This document shows positions 41,643-54,559 of a stretch of DNA of 64,000 nucleotides, one piece after another. The notes under the pieces are model-generated. The model ran no database searches. It saw only the letters and a program-made list of their open reading frames with translations, and was not told the DNA's origin. Source of the DNA: Smittia aterrima (lineage: Eukaryota > Arthropoda > Insecta > Diptera > Chironomidae); the NCBI GenBank assembly GCA_033063855.1, contig CP093831.1:6510001-6574000 (forward strand), read 5' to 3'. Numbering within the stretch: the first letter of the stretch is position 1; each line of letters opens with the position of its first letter. The translations under genes and the position numbers were made by a program.

Positions 41643-43076
41643 ATGTCACAAACTACGAAAAAGTGGCCGCAATACGTTGCAGGCTTATCAGCAGCAGGAG
41701 GAGCTCTCGCAATTGGAACTGCTCTCGGTTGGGCAGCTCCTGTCGGACCTAGACTTGCAGAAGGCGATGATAAATATTTTCCAGTCACCACAACGCAGTT
41801 AGATTGGATTATGTCGATCCTAACACTCGGTTGCGCTACGTCATGCTTACCTATCGGGTTTCTAATGAAAAAGTTCGGTCGCAAATGGACAATGTTAAGT
41901 CTAGTTGTGCCTTTTATTATCGGTTGGTGTTTAGTGATATGGGCTCAAAACTTTACTATGCTATTGATTGGACGATTCGTTATCGGATTGGCTGGTGGCG
42001 CGTTCTGTGTTGCCTCGCCGCAATATTCCGCTGAGATCGCAGAGAAACAAATTCGCGGAATTGTCGGGAGCTTCTTTCAGTTGTTAATCAACGCAGGAAT
42101 TCTCTTCGTTTACGTCGTTGGACCATACACTTCAGTTTTCTGGACCAACGTAATTTGCGGTTTCATTCCGATTGTGTTTGGATTGATTTTCTTCTTCATG
42201 CCTGAGTCTCCTGTGTATTTAGTTCGTGAGAACCGAGAAGAAGAAGCAAGAAAATGCTACAAATGGTTGAGAGGAGAATCTTATGATCCACAAGGAGAGA
42301 TTGACGAACTCAAACAAGAAATGGTTGAGGACTCGCTAAATCAAATCACGTTAGGTCAGGCATTCTCAAAGCGTTCAGCGAAATTTGCTCTTGTTGTTGG
42401 ATTTGGTGTAATGTTCTTTCAACAAATGAGTGGAATCAATCTTATTTTATTCTACTCAACTGATATTTTTAATGTAAGAAAGGATTTAATTTATTTTTTT
42501 TGAGTTTACTAATCGTTTTTTTTAAAACCTTAGGCAGCTGGTATTGGACTAAGTGGCGACATTTCCACCATCATCATTGGAGCCGTCAACCTCGGCGCAA
42601 CATTCTTCTCCTCTCTTTTAGTTGACAAAGCCGGCAGAAAGATTCTACTTTTTATTTCGATTGCAATAATGACGCTAATGCTGACGAGCATCGGAGTTTT
42701 CTTTTATGTTCTTGACAATCGACCAGAATCAGCTGAAAACATTGGATGGCTTCCAATTACTTCGCTTTGCGTTTATATGGTAGCTTTCGCACTTGGTTTC
42801 GGCCCAATCCCGTGGATCATTGCAAGTGAAGTCTACTCAAAAGAGATCAGCGCGATCGCTGCTCCACTTTCTGGAACCTTCAACTGGCTGCTCGCCTTTC
42901 TAATCACTGTAACCTTCAAATCTATCAGCGCGGGAATCGGAACTGGACCAACTTTCTGGATCTTTTCTTGTATAAGTTTACTAGGAACTATTTTCGTGGC
43001 ATTTGTGGTGCCTGAAACGAAAGGAAAGTCAATAAGTGAAATTCAAACAATGCTTGGAGGAAAGAAGTCGCGATAA
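41643..43076 (+). CDS. Tret1-like sugar/trehalose transporter 1 (MFS)
   Basis: Exons 41643..42473 and 42534..43076 give 457 residues with 12 predicted helices. Sugar-porter motifs: FGRKW after TM2, PESPVYL after TM6, QQMSGIN in TM7, GFGPIPW in TM10 and PETKGKS after TM12. The N-terminal KWPQYVAGLSAAGGALAIGT and TALGW motifs are typical of insect Tret1/SLC2A6-8-like proteins. Role: facilitative transport of trehalose or glucose across the plasma membrane. The start is the first ATG after an in-frame break. Its intron position (phase 0, before AAG) is shared with the paralogue at 44747. Confidence 0.85.
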
Positions 43077-43400
43077 ATAGTTGTTAGATAATCGACTTCA
43101 TTCATACTTTTGTTAATTGCACTGTTATCATTTCACCTCTTAAACAATTTTATAATAAAAAAGCTTTTAGCAGATAAGAGACTTTTAAATCAGAAAACGA
43201 ACGAAAGCTCTTGAGTTGAGAGACTTTATTAAATTAAGCTTTTCTCGTACATGCGTGACAAAAAAAGAAACGTTAATAAAAAAAGTTTTTGAAATGGAAA
43301 CATTCTTGTTAAACATCATTTCGTCGTGTGAATGGGAAACTCCGAAAACTTTATTTGATTCTATTCATTTCGAGCTTGAGACTCATTGTGTTCTGGTAAA
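43077..43400. other. Spacer
   Basis: Transporter 1 3' UTR (AATAAA near 43154) and the promoter of Ly6-1. Nothing else is seen. Confidence 0.45.
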
Positions 43401-44009
43401 ATGAAATTTATTTACGTGATTTGGTTCATTTTGATCGTCATTTTCATGAAGAGAGGTAAATTATTTAATCACTTTAAATCTCTTCGAAATTGAAGATTAT
43501 CATTTTCTTTAAAGGTTCGTCGTTGCTTTGCTACGAATGCGGGAGAATCAGTCAGTACAATTGTGCCAATTTGATAAAAGTCCCCAAAGTGGTAAGTTGG
43601 AATATTTTGAAAATATTTTTAAGAACAATCGAGGATTTTTTAAAGAAATGCTTTGAGCCAAATTTATTGGACGAAGAGAAGAGAGTCTTGGGAATTCATT
43701 CCGTTTGCATTACAACATTGAAACCAAGTAAGAAAAGCTTTTATCTTAATCAACGAGGAATCAATAAATATTCGTTCAGGTCTCATCCCAAATGTAACGA
43801 CGCCTCACACACGAAGAACTTGCGGCATTTTCGATGGGAGAAAGGACACTTGCGTGGACTTGTTGGCATTTGACAAGCTTGACCACGATGGCAACCTCAC
43901 GTGTATTTCCTGCAGAGATCGCGACTACTGCAACAAAAGTTCAGGCTCGTTAGCTGCGAGTTTTTTGACTGTAATCGTCATGGCTTGTGCACAGAAGTTG
44001 TTTGTTTAA
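43401..44009 (+). CDS. Ly6/uPAR-family protein 1
   Basis: Four exons (43401..43455, 43515..43591, 43646..43727, 43780..44009) give 147 residues. Signal peptide, then the three-finger pattern: LLCYEC, NCANL, KCFEP, VCITT, RTCG, TCVD, and the terminal CISCRDRDYCNKS, where CN closes the fold. A hydrophobic C-terminus (AASFLTVIVMACAQ) fits GPI anchoring. Exon 2 is 77 nt and exon 4 is 230 nt, the same as in most of the distal cluster. Insect Ly6 proteins (boudin, quiver, crooked, coiled) serve in septate junctions or channel regulation; this one is not assignable. It sits alone between two transporter genes. Confidence 0.82.
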
Positions 44010-44746
44010 AATTCTAAAGCTTTCAAGAAGAAAAAAAAAGTTTGAAACGAATGAAGTTTTTCCAGTTAATTGAGTGGAGTCATTGTAATCGAGTGAGTCT
44101 CATTCATTGCAATCTATTTACGATTTTGTTATTGCAACTTTTCATTTCTCTTGCTTGACCTTTAGAGTGAAATCACAGTCTCAATAAAATAAATAAATAA
44201 ATGATTTCTCGTCGATAATCGAGTTATCACCAAAAATATTTATTTTGCATTCAGATAAAGCAATTAATTTCGATAATCGCTGTCACAAGTCATAAAGAAA
44301 AATTGAGCTTTAATAATATTTCTCTAGTGCTGAGCTTCGTGTCGATGTTATAAAACAAAACAAAGTTGACTCGAGCGCCTCAGTAGTGAATCGTCGATGA
44401 AACTGCAGCAATCGGAAGTTGAGCTTAAAAAGCAAAGCAATTTATTGTTGACTAAAACTGTCACGTGTCGCAGTTTGAGAAATTTTGAGTAAAATTTCGC
44501 CAGTTCCGTGATAGATTGAAGTAAACTCTCGCGATAACACTTATTGATAACATCGAAAGATGAGCAGTCACGAATGTTTTTAAATAGCTTTACGGAGAAG
44601 TTTGTGCTCACACGAGCCTCGACCGTTGACAATCGAAGAGCGAAACTAAAGTAATTGAGAAACTGTGATTATTTCGTAGAAATTTTATAATAAATAAGAC
44701 TTTCAATTGAGTATCTGTCGATATTAGTGAAGTTAAATAGTTGAAA
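44010..44746. other. Spacer and transporter 2 promoter
   Basis: Ly6-1 3' UTR, then upstream sequence of the second transporter. A 94-codon minus ORF (44348-44632) has no family signature and overlaps the promoter region. No other feature. Confidence 0.45.
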
Positions 44747-46198
44747 ATGGTTGCACGATCGATGGACGTGTCTGGTCAAAAAATTGTGAAGTGGCCACAG
44801 TTCATCGCAGGCTTATCAGCAGCAGGCGGAGCGTTTGCAGTTGGTGCTGCTCTTGGATGGCCAGCTCCAGTTGGTCCACGACTTATCGAAGGCGATGAAA
44901 AATACTTCAACATTTCTGAATCTCAAATGGATTGGATCGCTTCCATTATCACACTCGGTTGCGCAATCTCTTGCTTGCCAGTCGGAATTTTAATGAAGAA
45001 ATTCGGACGTAAAGGCACAATGCTTAGCTTAGTCGTCCCTTTCATGGTTGGTTGGGTATTAGTGACTTGGGCAAGCAATTTCTGGATGCTCTTGGCTGGA
45101 CGTTTCATGATCGGTTTAGCTGGCGGAGCGTTCTGCGTTGCATCGCCTCAATATTCCGCTGAGATCGCTGAAAAAGAGATTCGCGGAATCATCGGCACGT
45201 TTTTTCAACTTTTAGTCATAACTGGCATTTTATTTGCTTATGTCGTGGGAGCTTTTGTGCCAGCGTTTATGATGAATGTCATTTGCGGTGTTGTGCCGTT
45301 AGTGTTTGGAGCAATTTTCTTCTTCATGCCAGAATCGCCAGTGTACTTGGTAATTGAGAAACGAGACGAAGAAGCAACAAAATCGTTTAAATGGCTTCGT
45401 GGATCAACCTACAATCCTCAGGATGAGATTGACGACTTGAAAGCTGATTTACTCGAGAGTGAGAAGAATGAAGTGTCGACAAGGGAAGTTTTTGGACGAA
45501 AGTCAACAAAGAGAGCACTTTTCATTGGCTTTGGGCTAATGTTCTTTCAACAGATGAGCGGAATTAACGTCGTCGTCTTCTTCGCGACAACAATTTTTAA
45601 GGTGAGAATTTTCTCTTCATTAAACTTTAATTCAAGGTTGACAATATTTTAGGCTGCAAACACAACTCTGGACTCAGACGTATCAACAATTATTGTTGGA
45701 ACTGTTCATCTTGTTGCAACTCTAGCAGGTTCACTCTTAGTCGACAGAGCTGGTCGTAAAATTCTTCTCCTCTTCTCAATTATCGTGATGACCTTAACAT
45801 TGATCTCGCTTGGAGTTTTCTTTTTCATTGACGCGAACAACCCAGAACTTTCAAAGACTCTTAGCTGGCTTCCTTTAACGTCTCTCTGTGTTTACTTAGT
45901 TGCTTTTGCTATCGGCTACGGTCCAGTTCCATGGCTTATGCTTAGCGAAATTTACTCGAACGAATACAACGCAATCGCAAGTCCAATCACGGGCTGCTTC
46001 AATTGGGTTCTTGCATTTGTTATTACAGTCACCTTCGGATCCATTAGCAATGCCATCGGAATCGGAGAAACTTTCTGGATTTTCGCAGCGCTAAGTGTTT
46101 TAGGAACAATCTTTACGTTCTTGTTTATACCGGAAACGAAAGGCAAATCAATGAACGACATTCAACGCATTTTAAATGGAGAAAAGATTGAAAATTAA
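44747..46198 (+). CDS. Tret1-like sugar/trehalose transporter 2 (MFS)
   Basis: Exons 44747..45601 and 45653..46198 give 466 residues. Closest to transporter 1: KWPQFIAGLSAAGGAFAVGA, KKFGRKG, PESPVYL, QQMSGIN, GYGPVPW and PETKGKS all align, and the single intron lies at the same codon boundary. It has a slightly longer N-terminus (MVARSMDVSGQKI). An upstream TTG at 44741 is not a credible start. Twelve transmembrane helices are predicted by eye. Substrate assignment to trehalose is by family only; glucose or other sugars are possible. Confidence 0.85.
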
Positions 46199-49100
46199 AT
46201 TAAATATTCACTCAATAAAACGTTTTAGAAGTCACGCTTCGTTTGATTTGTTTAAATAGTTTCAACTGTAAATCGATCTCAAGGAGAAGTTGGCGCATGA
46301 GTTTGTTCAGGAAACTTCCAAAACACAAATTTTTCCTTCGCAAGTGAACTTGGTGCTTTTTGTTTACATTTTGAAGAAACAAACGAGAGAGCGATTCCGT
46401 TGATAGCCGCTATCAATCTCACTAATACTCATCGAGTAGTCAGCCAGGGATGCAAACGATCGACGAAAAGTTCTCGTTCTCACTCTCTTTTGTAGTTTCC
46501 ACTCGCGGTAGATCCATCGAGAGAAAACTGTTAATTTTTTTTCTTTAATAAAACCAGCGCTTGAAACTTCAGTCCAAAAACAGTAGTCGCGTTAGCCAGA
46601 CACGCTAACAAGCGCTTCTCACTGATCATAATTGTTTCAGCTTTTTAGTTTGTTCATTATTGTGTTTTGTATGAAATTTAAACGCAATTGATCATTCATC
46701 TGCTTCAATTTATTTGAACAAACTGTTTTTACTTTCGCAACGATTATCGGAGGAAAAGCCCAGAAAAAAGTGTCAAAGTGTTTTGCTGCTTATTAATTGT
46801 TCAACAATATTTAATTTCTTGTCAACAAGTGGAGCTCTTGAAATGTAAGTATCAGCAGAAAATATTTGTCATGTTTTAGCCACGCTTCAGTTTATGCTTG
46901 GGCCCACGAGAACTTCTCTGATTCGCTGTCGATTAAAGGCCTGACTCGATTGTTATGAGTTGACTCCATCGCGTCATTACTATTGTGTTCTATTTTCGAA
47001 ACGTGTCTGGTGATGTTTTCGATGCAGCAAACTGCAGAATAATCAAAACTTTTCATTTTCGAGTTTTGGAAGAGAAAACATTTTTAAGTGAAGCAGAGTC
47101 TACAATTATCGGACACTCTTCTTTGTCATTAAAGTTCATTATGCAAATTCTTGTATCAATTGAGCCCTTCGTGTTGAGAGATTTACTTCCTTTTCCTTAA
47201 GATTATTGAACCCAAAAAGAAGTTTTTCTGGATTCTTAAGAATTCTTTTGCACGGCTGACCATCGCTCAAGTAAAAATGTTTTATTCAGTTCATTGTAGT
47301 CAGCCCACTTCAGTTTAGAAGGCTCGTTAATTCCCGCTGAGAATGCAAAATTCGTTTCACAACGCGCAAGCAATTTGAAAAGTGTTTTCGCAAAATTGCA
47401 CGAATGCCAGAGAAAGGCATTGACGTTGTCTACTTAGCAAGGAGAAATGCTGAGGTTTCGATTTGATCTCCAATGACGAGTCTTTATTGCATTTCATTTC
47501 ATTTCAATTGCAAACGTAAACAAGTAAATCCAGTTGTCTCAACGTAAAGTTGCTTCTAGATTAATGAGCAGCGAAAAGGTTTTTAGAAAACAAATTGCAA
47601 CATTGCGAGCATTCACGCTTGTCGGTTGCACGACGACGCACTTAAAGAGTTAAGTGGGAATTTATGAAACTTATTAGTCAGAAAACGATGAGTCGATATA
47701 TCGCATTCCAACTGCTCTACATATTTAGAAAACAGATCCATTTAAACAAACTTCAAAGTCTCGAAAAAGCTGAACAATCGGATGCGGTTATGAAACATTT
47801 TATCGAAGTGATAATGGAATGGCCAAACAATATGGGCCGCCGGCGTTTCTACCAACAGAAAAGGTATGGTCGAGTTTATAGCCAATCTTATCACTTTTTA
47901 AACGAAAAATTGATTAGACAAAAACGAGAAGCATTAAAACGATATTTTCGTTGAGATAATAATTAGTTTGAGGCAGTTGGTTCCCATCTTGTAATTAGAC
48001 ATGTAAACATAAACTTAAATTGATCATTCATAAACGATAAGAGACTTCATCAATTAACTGTCGAAGTGCCAAAAAGGTTGTTTTCGCGACATGATACGAC
48101 GACGACGGTAAACGGCGTCGAGAGTTATCACTGCAATAAAATTTTTGTTTGACATCGAGCAGTGCGATTGCATCGATCGTTTAGGTGTGGGAATCTGTTT
48201 GATGAACAATTGGTATGTCAATCACGCTGAATGCCTTTGTTTCGACATGAACTGATAATTCAGGTAGCGAGGGCGTAAATGGCGATCGATAAAGTTTCAA
48301 ATTTTTCGAGTGACCTTCGTTGCAGAGAAAGTGATTGGAAGTCGATTACCGAATGAAGATTGCATTTCATTGCAATTGATTTCAATTATTGGCAATCAAT
48401 TGACGCTTCAAGTGACTTTCCATTTCACTCGACAGTCCAACGAGTTCAAGTCAATTGAGAACGTTTACGTCTCGCAATGCTCATTCCCACCTCCGGTCTC
48501 GTCCCACAACAATCATTCTATTGTGTCTTATCACGTCGTGACGGGAATCACGAGAATTTTTCTAAGAGAAGCTACTTTGAGCATTCACATTGTTGCACGC
48601 AACTTGTTTCATTCTCTTAAATGCGGAAATTCGAGTTTACATCTTCCATAAAGTAAGTACGACAGAGTCGACACTTGGACCAGTTTACAATTGTATTTTT
48701 GAACTAAATTTTCATTAAAAACTGATAATTTACAAATAATCTCGCCTCAATGACTTTATTGACTCTTGAATCAAGAGTTTTAATTGATAAGAAAGCTTCA
48801 AATAATCTGAAAAGCTTAACAAATTCTGGCGAAGTTTAATTTTAAATAGAAATATTTTTCTTGTGAATTTGTAACGAAGATAAGAAACAAAAAGTTTTCC
48901 TTTTCCTCAGCAAATTTAAATCAATTTGATTGCGCATTTCTTGTGGCTTTGATAATAAAAATTCCGCGATAAGCTTTAATTATTAATCAATCGTTAAGTT
49001 GCTTTTAATCTTTCGTCACAATTCGAGTTTATCTTCATTGACTTGCGTTATTGTCAAGCACTTGATTTCATAATTGACTTTTTATTTTTGAATCATTTAA

Positions 49101-49700
49101 AGATTTGTTCATTTGACGTGCTAATTGAAACTAGTTTGACACGCGTAGAGATTGTCAGAACAATGACGGAACTTCCTTAAAAATCGCCGAGTTTTCTGAG
49201 AAGCAAAACATTTATTTAGCAGAGTTACGCGAAATCTTACTCATAGTGTCTCGCGCATTCCCAACGACCTTGGCATTGAAACAATAAATGTTTATGCGAT
49301 TCGAATAATTCAAATTTTGGCTAATTTATAACCGAATAATTTCACTTCGCTTGTTTTGCAATCTGTTCGATCTAATTTAAATTTTTAGTTTGCATTTGAC
49401 TTGAATTTTGATTGAACAAAAAATTCTTTTGTCTACGAATTTAATTTTAATTCATTGTCTTCTTCTTAAATCATAAAGATCTTGAAAATTTAAGAATTCT
49501 CAAAGTTCAGTTACCGAGCCACGTTTTGAACATCGTTTGAAAATATTTTAATTCCATTGGAATGTTCCAGTCCGGAACGCTCACAGCTGTTTGACGTTCA
49601 ATCGAGACTTTAGTCACATTTGTTGTTTTTATTTTAAAATTCGGTCTCGGGACAAGATCTGTCGAAATATTGTGATAAAACAAACTTAATTAAAATAATC
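46199..49700. other. Large gene-poor region, probable 5' UTR exons of transporter 3
   Basis: 3.5 kb with no recognised gene, unusual for this window. Strong donors stand at 46846 (GAAAT|GTAAGTATC) and 48653 (CATAAA|GTAAGTAC). These suggest alternative non-coding first exons spliced to transporter 3 through long introns. Three ORFs (46985-47200, 47664-47954, 48310-48651) have no recognisable family. The 96-codon one at 47664 is basic and ends near a GTATGG donor (47865), so it might be an alternative coding exon. Confidence 0.4.
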
Positions 49701-51459
49701 ATGGCTCAATCAGGGAACGTAGATGAAAGGTCTCGGCTTTTGCCGGCGATTCCACATAGAAGCTACGTTTACGCTGATGAATTGGTTTGCAATAAAAGAC
49801 AACAAAGAAATGACGAATCCAATTCATGATTACATTTCAGAGCCCAATCTTAGAACCAGCCATGACAAGCTACTCAACCGGACAAAGTCAAGAAACGAAA
49901 AGGTGGCCTCAATACATCGCAGCCCTATCAGCGACTGGAGGAGCTTTGGCAGCGGGTTCGTAATTCATGTTTTCAAGGCAAGGCTTCAACTCTGATTGTT
50001 GCACTATATTCCAGGTACTGCTCTTGGATGGACATCACCAGCAAACCCCAAGTTGCTGAACGGGACTGAGCCACAGTACGATTTCCCAATTTCTGAAGAA
50101 CAACTCTCATGGATTGGATCGTCGCTTAATCTTGGCGCAGCAGCCGTTTGCATTCCTATTGGGATTCTTATCAACCTCATCGGTCGCAAATGGGGAATGC
50201 TCGGGTTAGTGATCCCGTTCACAATCGGTTGGGGTCTTATCATTTGGGCGCAAAACGTCGCAATGATGATCACTGCTCGCGTATTCATTGGCATTGCTGG
50301 AGGAGCTTTTTGCGTCGCCTCACCTTTGTACATTGGAGAAACTGCTCAAAAGGAGATTAGAGGAACACTTGGCTCATATTTCCAGCTCATGGTAACGATA
50401 GGAATTCTGTTTGTCTACGCTGTTGGTGCTGGCGTTGGAGTTTTCTGGCTTAGCATAATTTGCGGTATTATTCCTTTAGTATTTGGAGCAATCTTTTTCT
50501 TCATGCCAGGTAACATAAAAAAACATGCAAAACTTGAAAATTTTAATCAACTTTGAATTATTTTAGAATCGCCAACCTATCTCGTGATGCGCGAGAAAAA
50601 CCGCGAAGCTTCATCAGCTATCAAATGGCTTAGAGGCCAGCAATACGATCCCGCCGAAGATATTGCCGAATTGCAAAATGAAAATGAAGAGAACAAAGCA
50701 AACAATTTGTCTGTGCTTGAAGCTTTAAGTCGTCCATCGTCAGTTCGCGGTCTTATCATCTGCTTCGGGCTTATGTTCTTCCAGCAAATGTCGGGAATCA
50801 ACGCTGTTATCTTTTACACTACAGACATTTTCAATGCAGCAGGAACTGGAATTGATGCTGAAATTGCAACGATTCTTGTTGGAGTCATGCAAGTCATTGC
50901 CACATTTGTTGCCTCGCTGATCGTGGATCGTTTAGGTCGACGTATCTTGTTGTTGATATCAGATTCTGTGATGGCTCTCTGTACACTTTTCCTTGGAATC
51001 TACTTTTACATGAAACAAAACGACGCAGAAAGTGTATCTGGATTGGGATGGCTACCGATTGTCTCACTCTGTCTGTTCATCGTGACTTTCTCGTTAGGAT
51101 TTGGACCAGTTCCATGGTTGATGATGGGAGAACTTTTTGCGTCTGATGTTAAAGCAATTGCGGCTCCATTGACAGGAACGCTCAATTGGTTCTTAGGTAA
51201 GTCAATGAATGATAAATGATTTTAAAGAACGTTATCTAATCTTATTCTTTTAGCCTTCGTTATAACAAAGACTTTCACTAACTTGAAAGCACTTTTGGGT
51301 GATGGCCAAACCTTCTGGCTCTTCTCAGGATTGTCCATTCTCGGAACGGTGTTCGTTTTCTTCGTAGTCCCAGAAACTAAAGGAAAGTCACTTAATGAGA
51401 TCCAGAAGATGTTGGCTGGTGAAAAGGAATCGACTGACGAGAGCGAGGACAAAAATTAG
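49701..51459 (+). CDS. Tret1-like sugar/trehalose transporter 3, extended N-terminus
   Basis: Five exons (49701..49784, 49841..49955, 50015..50509, 50567..51196, 51254..51459) give 509 residues. The first exon adds a cytoplasmic N-terminus (MAQSGNVDERSRLLPAIPHR) with an acidic dileucine ERSRLL, a known type of endosomal/internalisation signal. The MFS core follows: KRWPQYIAALSATGGALAAG, IGRKWG, PESPTYL, QQMSGIN, GFGPVPW, PETKGKS. A shorter start at the internal ATG (MTSYSTGQ) is possible. Role by family: facilitated trehalose/glucose transport. Intron positions differ from transporters 1 and 2, so it belongs to an older branch. Confidence 0.85.
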
Positions 51460-51903
51460 ATATTGTCATCATGTAATCTTAATCCTAGTCACCCAAAATA
51501 TCCCGCAAATCATCAGAAAAGACAATAGAACCATCTACAAATTATTAAGATAAAAATTAGAGAGTGATGTTGAGTAATTCGATAGCCAAAAGATCCATCG
51601 CATATCATCCTAATCCGCCCTTACTTATCATGTTGTGTTCACAACCATTTTATTTAAGCACGGCCGATTATTCATTAAAATTTTCATTTCGCAAGATTTT
51701 ACTTGCACATTTTATTTCCATTCCTGAGCGAGACGTTAGTTTTCCCCCAAAATGTAAAGTTCATTGATTGAACTCGCATTAAAGATCAGAAAAAAAATTA
51801 TTTGATATTGTTTTGCGTAAAGCTATGATTTTATTAAGAAAAATGTATTCATTTGAATGAAAATTAAAAATTGTTTACACTTAAAAAATATTAATTCGAG
51901 TTC
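51460..51903. other. Spacer between convergent transporters 3 and 4
   Basis: 3' UTRs of both genes. A 67-codon ORF is not supported. Nothing else is seen. Confidence 0.5.
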
Positions 51904-53671
51904 TCAATGCTTTGCGAACATATCTTGAATTTCTTTTAACGATTTTCCTTTGGTTTCAGGTACGATGAAGTATGAGAATACTGTGCCACAAATGCTAAGA
52001 CCAGTGAAGATAAGGAAGCAAGCGGAAACTCCAATCGACTCGCTGAGACTTGGATAGGAAATTGTCACAATAAACGCAAGTGTCCAGTTGAGAGTTCCAG
52101 CTAATGAACCAGCAACTCCTTTAACGTCCGATGAAAATAACTCGCCAATCATTAACCAAGGGACTGGACCGAATCCAAGAGAGAAGGCGATAATGAAGAC
52201 ACAGAGAGACAGCAATGACAACCAACCCAACCCTTCGACTAAATCAATATTTGAAACTCTAATAAATGAATAAATTCCCAAGATAAGAGTGCAGAAAGCC
52301 ATTAACGAATCAGACACAAGAAGTAACAAACGCCGACCCAATTTATCTAAAGTCAATGTCGCAATAAACGTTGCAATTACTTGAACAGCTCCGACAATTA
52401 TTGTCGCTATTTCAGGTTCAAGATCAATTCGAGCATCAGCGAAAATCGTCGTCATGTAGAAGATTACTGCGTTAATTCCACTCAACTGTTGGAAGAACAT
52501 CAAACCAAAGCTTATCAGCATTGCTTTCTTCGAAGATCTTTGCTTTAAAGCTTCTCGGATATTCTGGGACTTTCTCTGCACTTCTTCCTTTTGTAAATCT
52601 GCGATTTCGTTAGTTGGATCAAAATCACATCCTCGAAATCGTTTCAACGATTTGATTGCTTCTTCTTCATTTCCTTTCATGATCTTAAAATAATTGGAAG
52701 CTTAGAAAGCTTTAAAGCGTTTTGATAACAATAAAAAAAAGCTTACGAGATAAGTTGGCGACTCTGGGCAGAAGAAAATGCAAAAACCGAAAACGATTGG
52801 AATAATTCCGCATACTAAGCTTGCCATTTTTGCACTCAGCAGCCATCCCAAGATGTAAACCAATAAAATTCCTGTCGTGATCATCAATTGAAAGAAAGAG
52901 CCTAAAGTCCCTCGAATTTCTTTCTCTGCGATCTCGCCACAATAAACCTGGAATAAAAAGAAAGGGACTAGCTCGTTTCAAATTGCTGAGAATTTTGTTA
53001 TGAAACTGGATATAACGAGTATACTTACGGGGCCACTGACACATATTCCACCACAAGCTACTCCGATGAACGCTCGCCCAACAATCAACATAACGACATT
53101 AAATGCTGTGATTAACAAAACCCATCCAATCACAAAGGGAATCACGATCAGCAACATCGTTCTACGTCTTCCAATCAAATTGATTATGTATCCCATCATG
53201 ACACAAGCCACTGCAGCTCCGATGTTAACCATCGAACTTAGAAGCGCCCATTCTAAAAAACATTTTTTATGAAAATATTTGGAGAACGTTTTAAAGATTT
53301 CCTTACCAAATTCTTTAACTTCAAAATCATAATTTCCACTCAAAATCTTGATCTGAAGATTAGAAGTCCAACCTAAAGAGAAAGATTATTCTACTTTACA
53401 AAGAAAGCGGTCGACATCTTCTCATAAATCACATTTACAGCCTTATCTTCTCTTTAATGACTTTGTTGTCACAAGTCTATTGTCTGGAACAGTGACGTGA
53501 TTTACGATCGATCGAAGCAAAACTATTTTCTTTACCTAATGCGGTTCCAGCTGAGAGAGCTCCCAAAGCCGCTGGAAAAAGAAATCACTTCAATCAATCA
53601 TCGATCAGAATAAATTCTTTTGATATTCACTCACACGAAATTGCAGCAAAATATTGCAACAAGATTCCCAT
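51904..53671 (-). CDS. Tret1-like sugar/trehalose transporter 4 (MFS)
   Basis: Six exons on the minus strand (53671..53635, 53571..53536, 53372..53307, 53252..53029, 52947..52747, 52683..51904) give 447 residues. It starts MGILLQYFAAISSALGALSA with almost no cytoplasmic N-terminus. Motifs: IGRRRT after TM2, PESPTYL after TM6, QQLSGIN in TM7, LDKLGRR, GFGPVPW and PETKGKS. It is more intron-rich and more divergent than its neighbours and is convergent with transporter 3. All phases close exactly. Sugar transport is secure by family; specificity is not. Confidence 0.83.
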
Positions 53672-54559
53672 TGCGAACTAATTTTTACTTTCTAGCTTAG
53701 GGAGACTTCGCGTGTCGATCGCTTGCTCTCTGGAAATGAAATGAAAGGAAAATTTAGAAAATGCAATTTTATGATGAGCAACAAACGTTTTTCTTCTTGT
53801 TTATAAATTGTAAAATTAGAATGGATATTGCTTATAATTGCAGCTATAACGCAATCTCAGAACGTTAGCGCTTGTTATTAAATTCAATCGCTGCCGCGAT
53901 AAATTCAAAGAATTCTCAGTTTACATTTGTTCAGCACTGAGGAGGAACTTGATATCCACGAAGATAATTTAATTGTATTGGTAACTGAGCGTTTCGTTTT
54001 AACGTTTAAATTGTCAATGAATGTGAATGTTTAGTTAAAGCTTTATGGCATCCTAATTTAGCAAGAGGGTTCGCTTCTCAATCTTAATCAACGATTTCCG
54101 ACCTGAAAAATAAATTTTACCCAAATTCGATATTGACAGTCATCAATCTTAATAATAAAAAAAGGAAAACTGATTGAGTTTCCCTCACTTCAATGACGGT
54201 TTCGTTCGTAAATTACTTTCCTTTCTTTAGTCGCTTCGAAAAGATCCGGATTTAGCTGAAAAGTTATTGACGAAGGAAACCTTTCAACCTCCCACAAAAA
54301 AAACTAAAACCTTTGCGTTATTGGTGAAAGAAAATCCGAGACGTTTTTGTTCGTGACCGAAAATAGACATTCGGCAATTTATTTTCGTCAGCATCTGATA
54401 TCGTCGTTGACACAATGTGTGAAAGGAGTTTTGGCGCGAAAGAATCCTGTCGCCACTTTATCGATTTTCTTGTTTGTTTTCTTTCTGGTGCGTAGAAGAA
54501 AAATTCAGTCTCGACTGAAACTTCGCAGGACCAAGAAGAAATTTTCTCGGGCTCGTTCA
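53672..54559. other. Spacer
   Basis: Transporter 4 upstream region and Ly6-2 promoter. A plus-strand ORF begins at 54347 and runs into Ly6-2, but its first ~70 codons lack coding character. No repeats or RNA genes seen. Confidence 0.45.
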
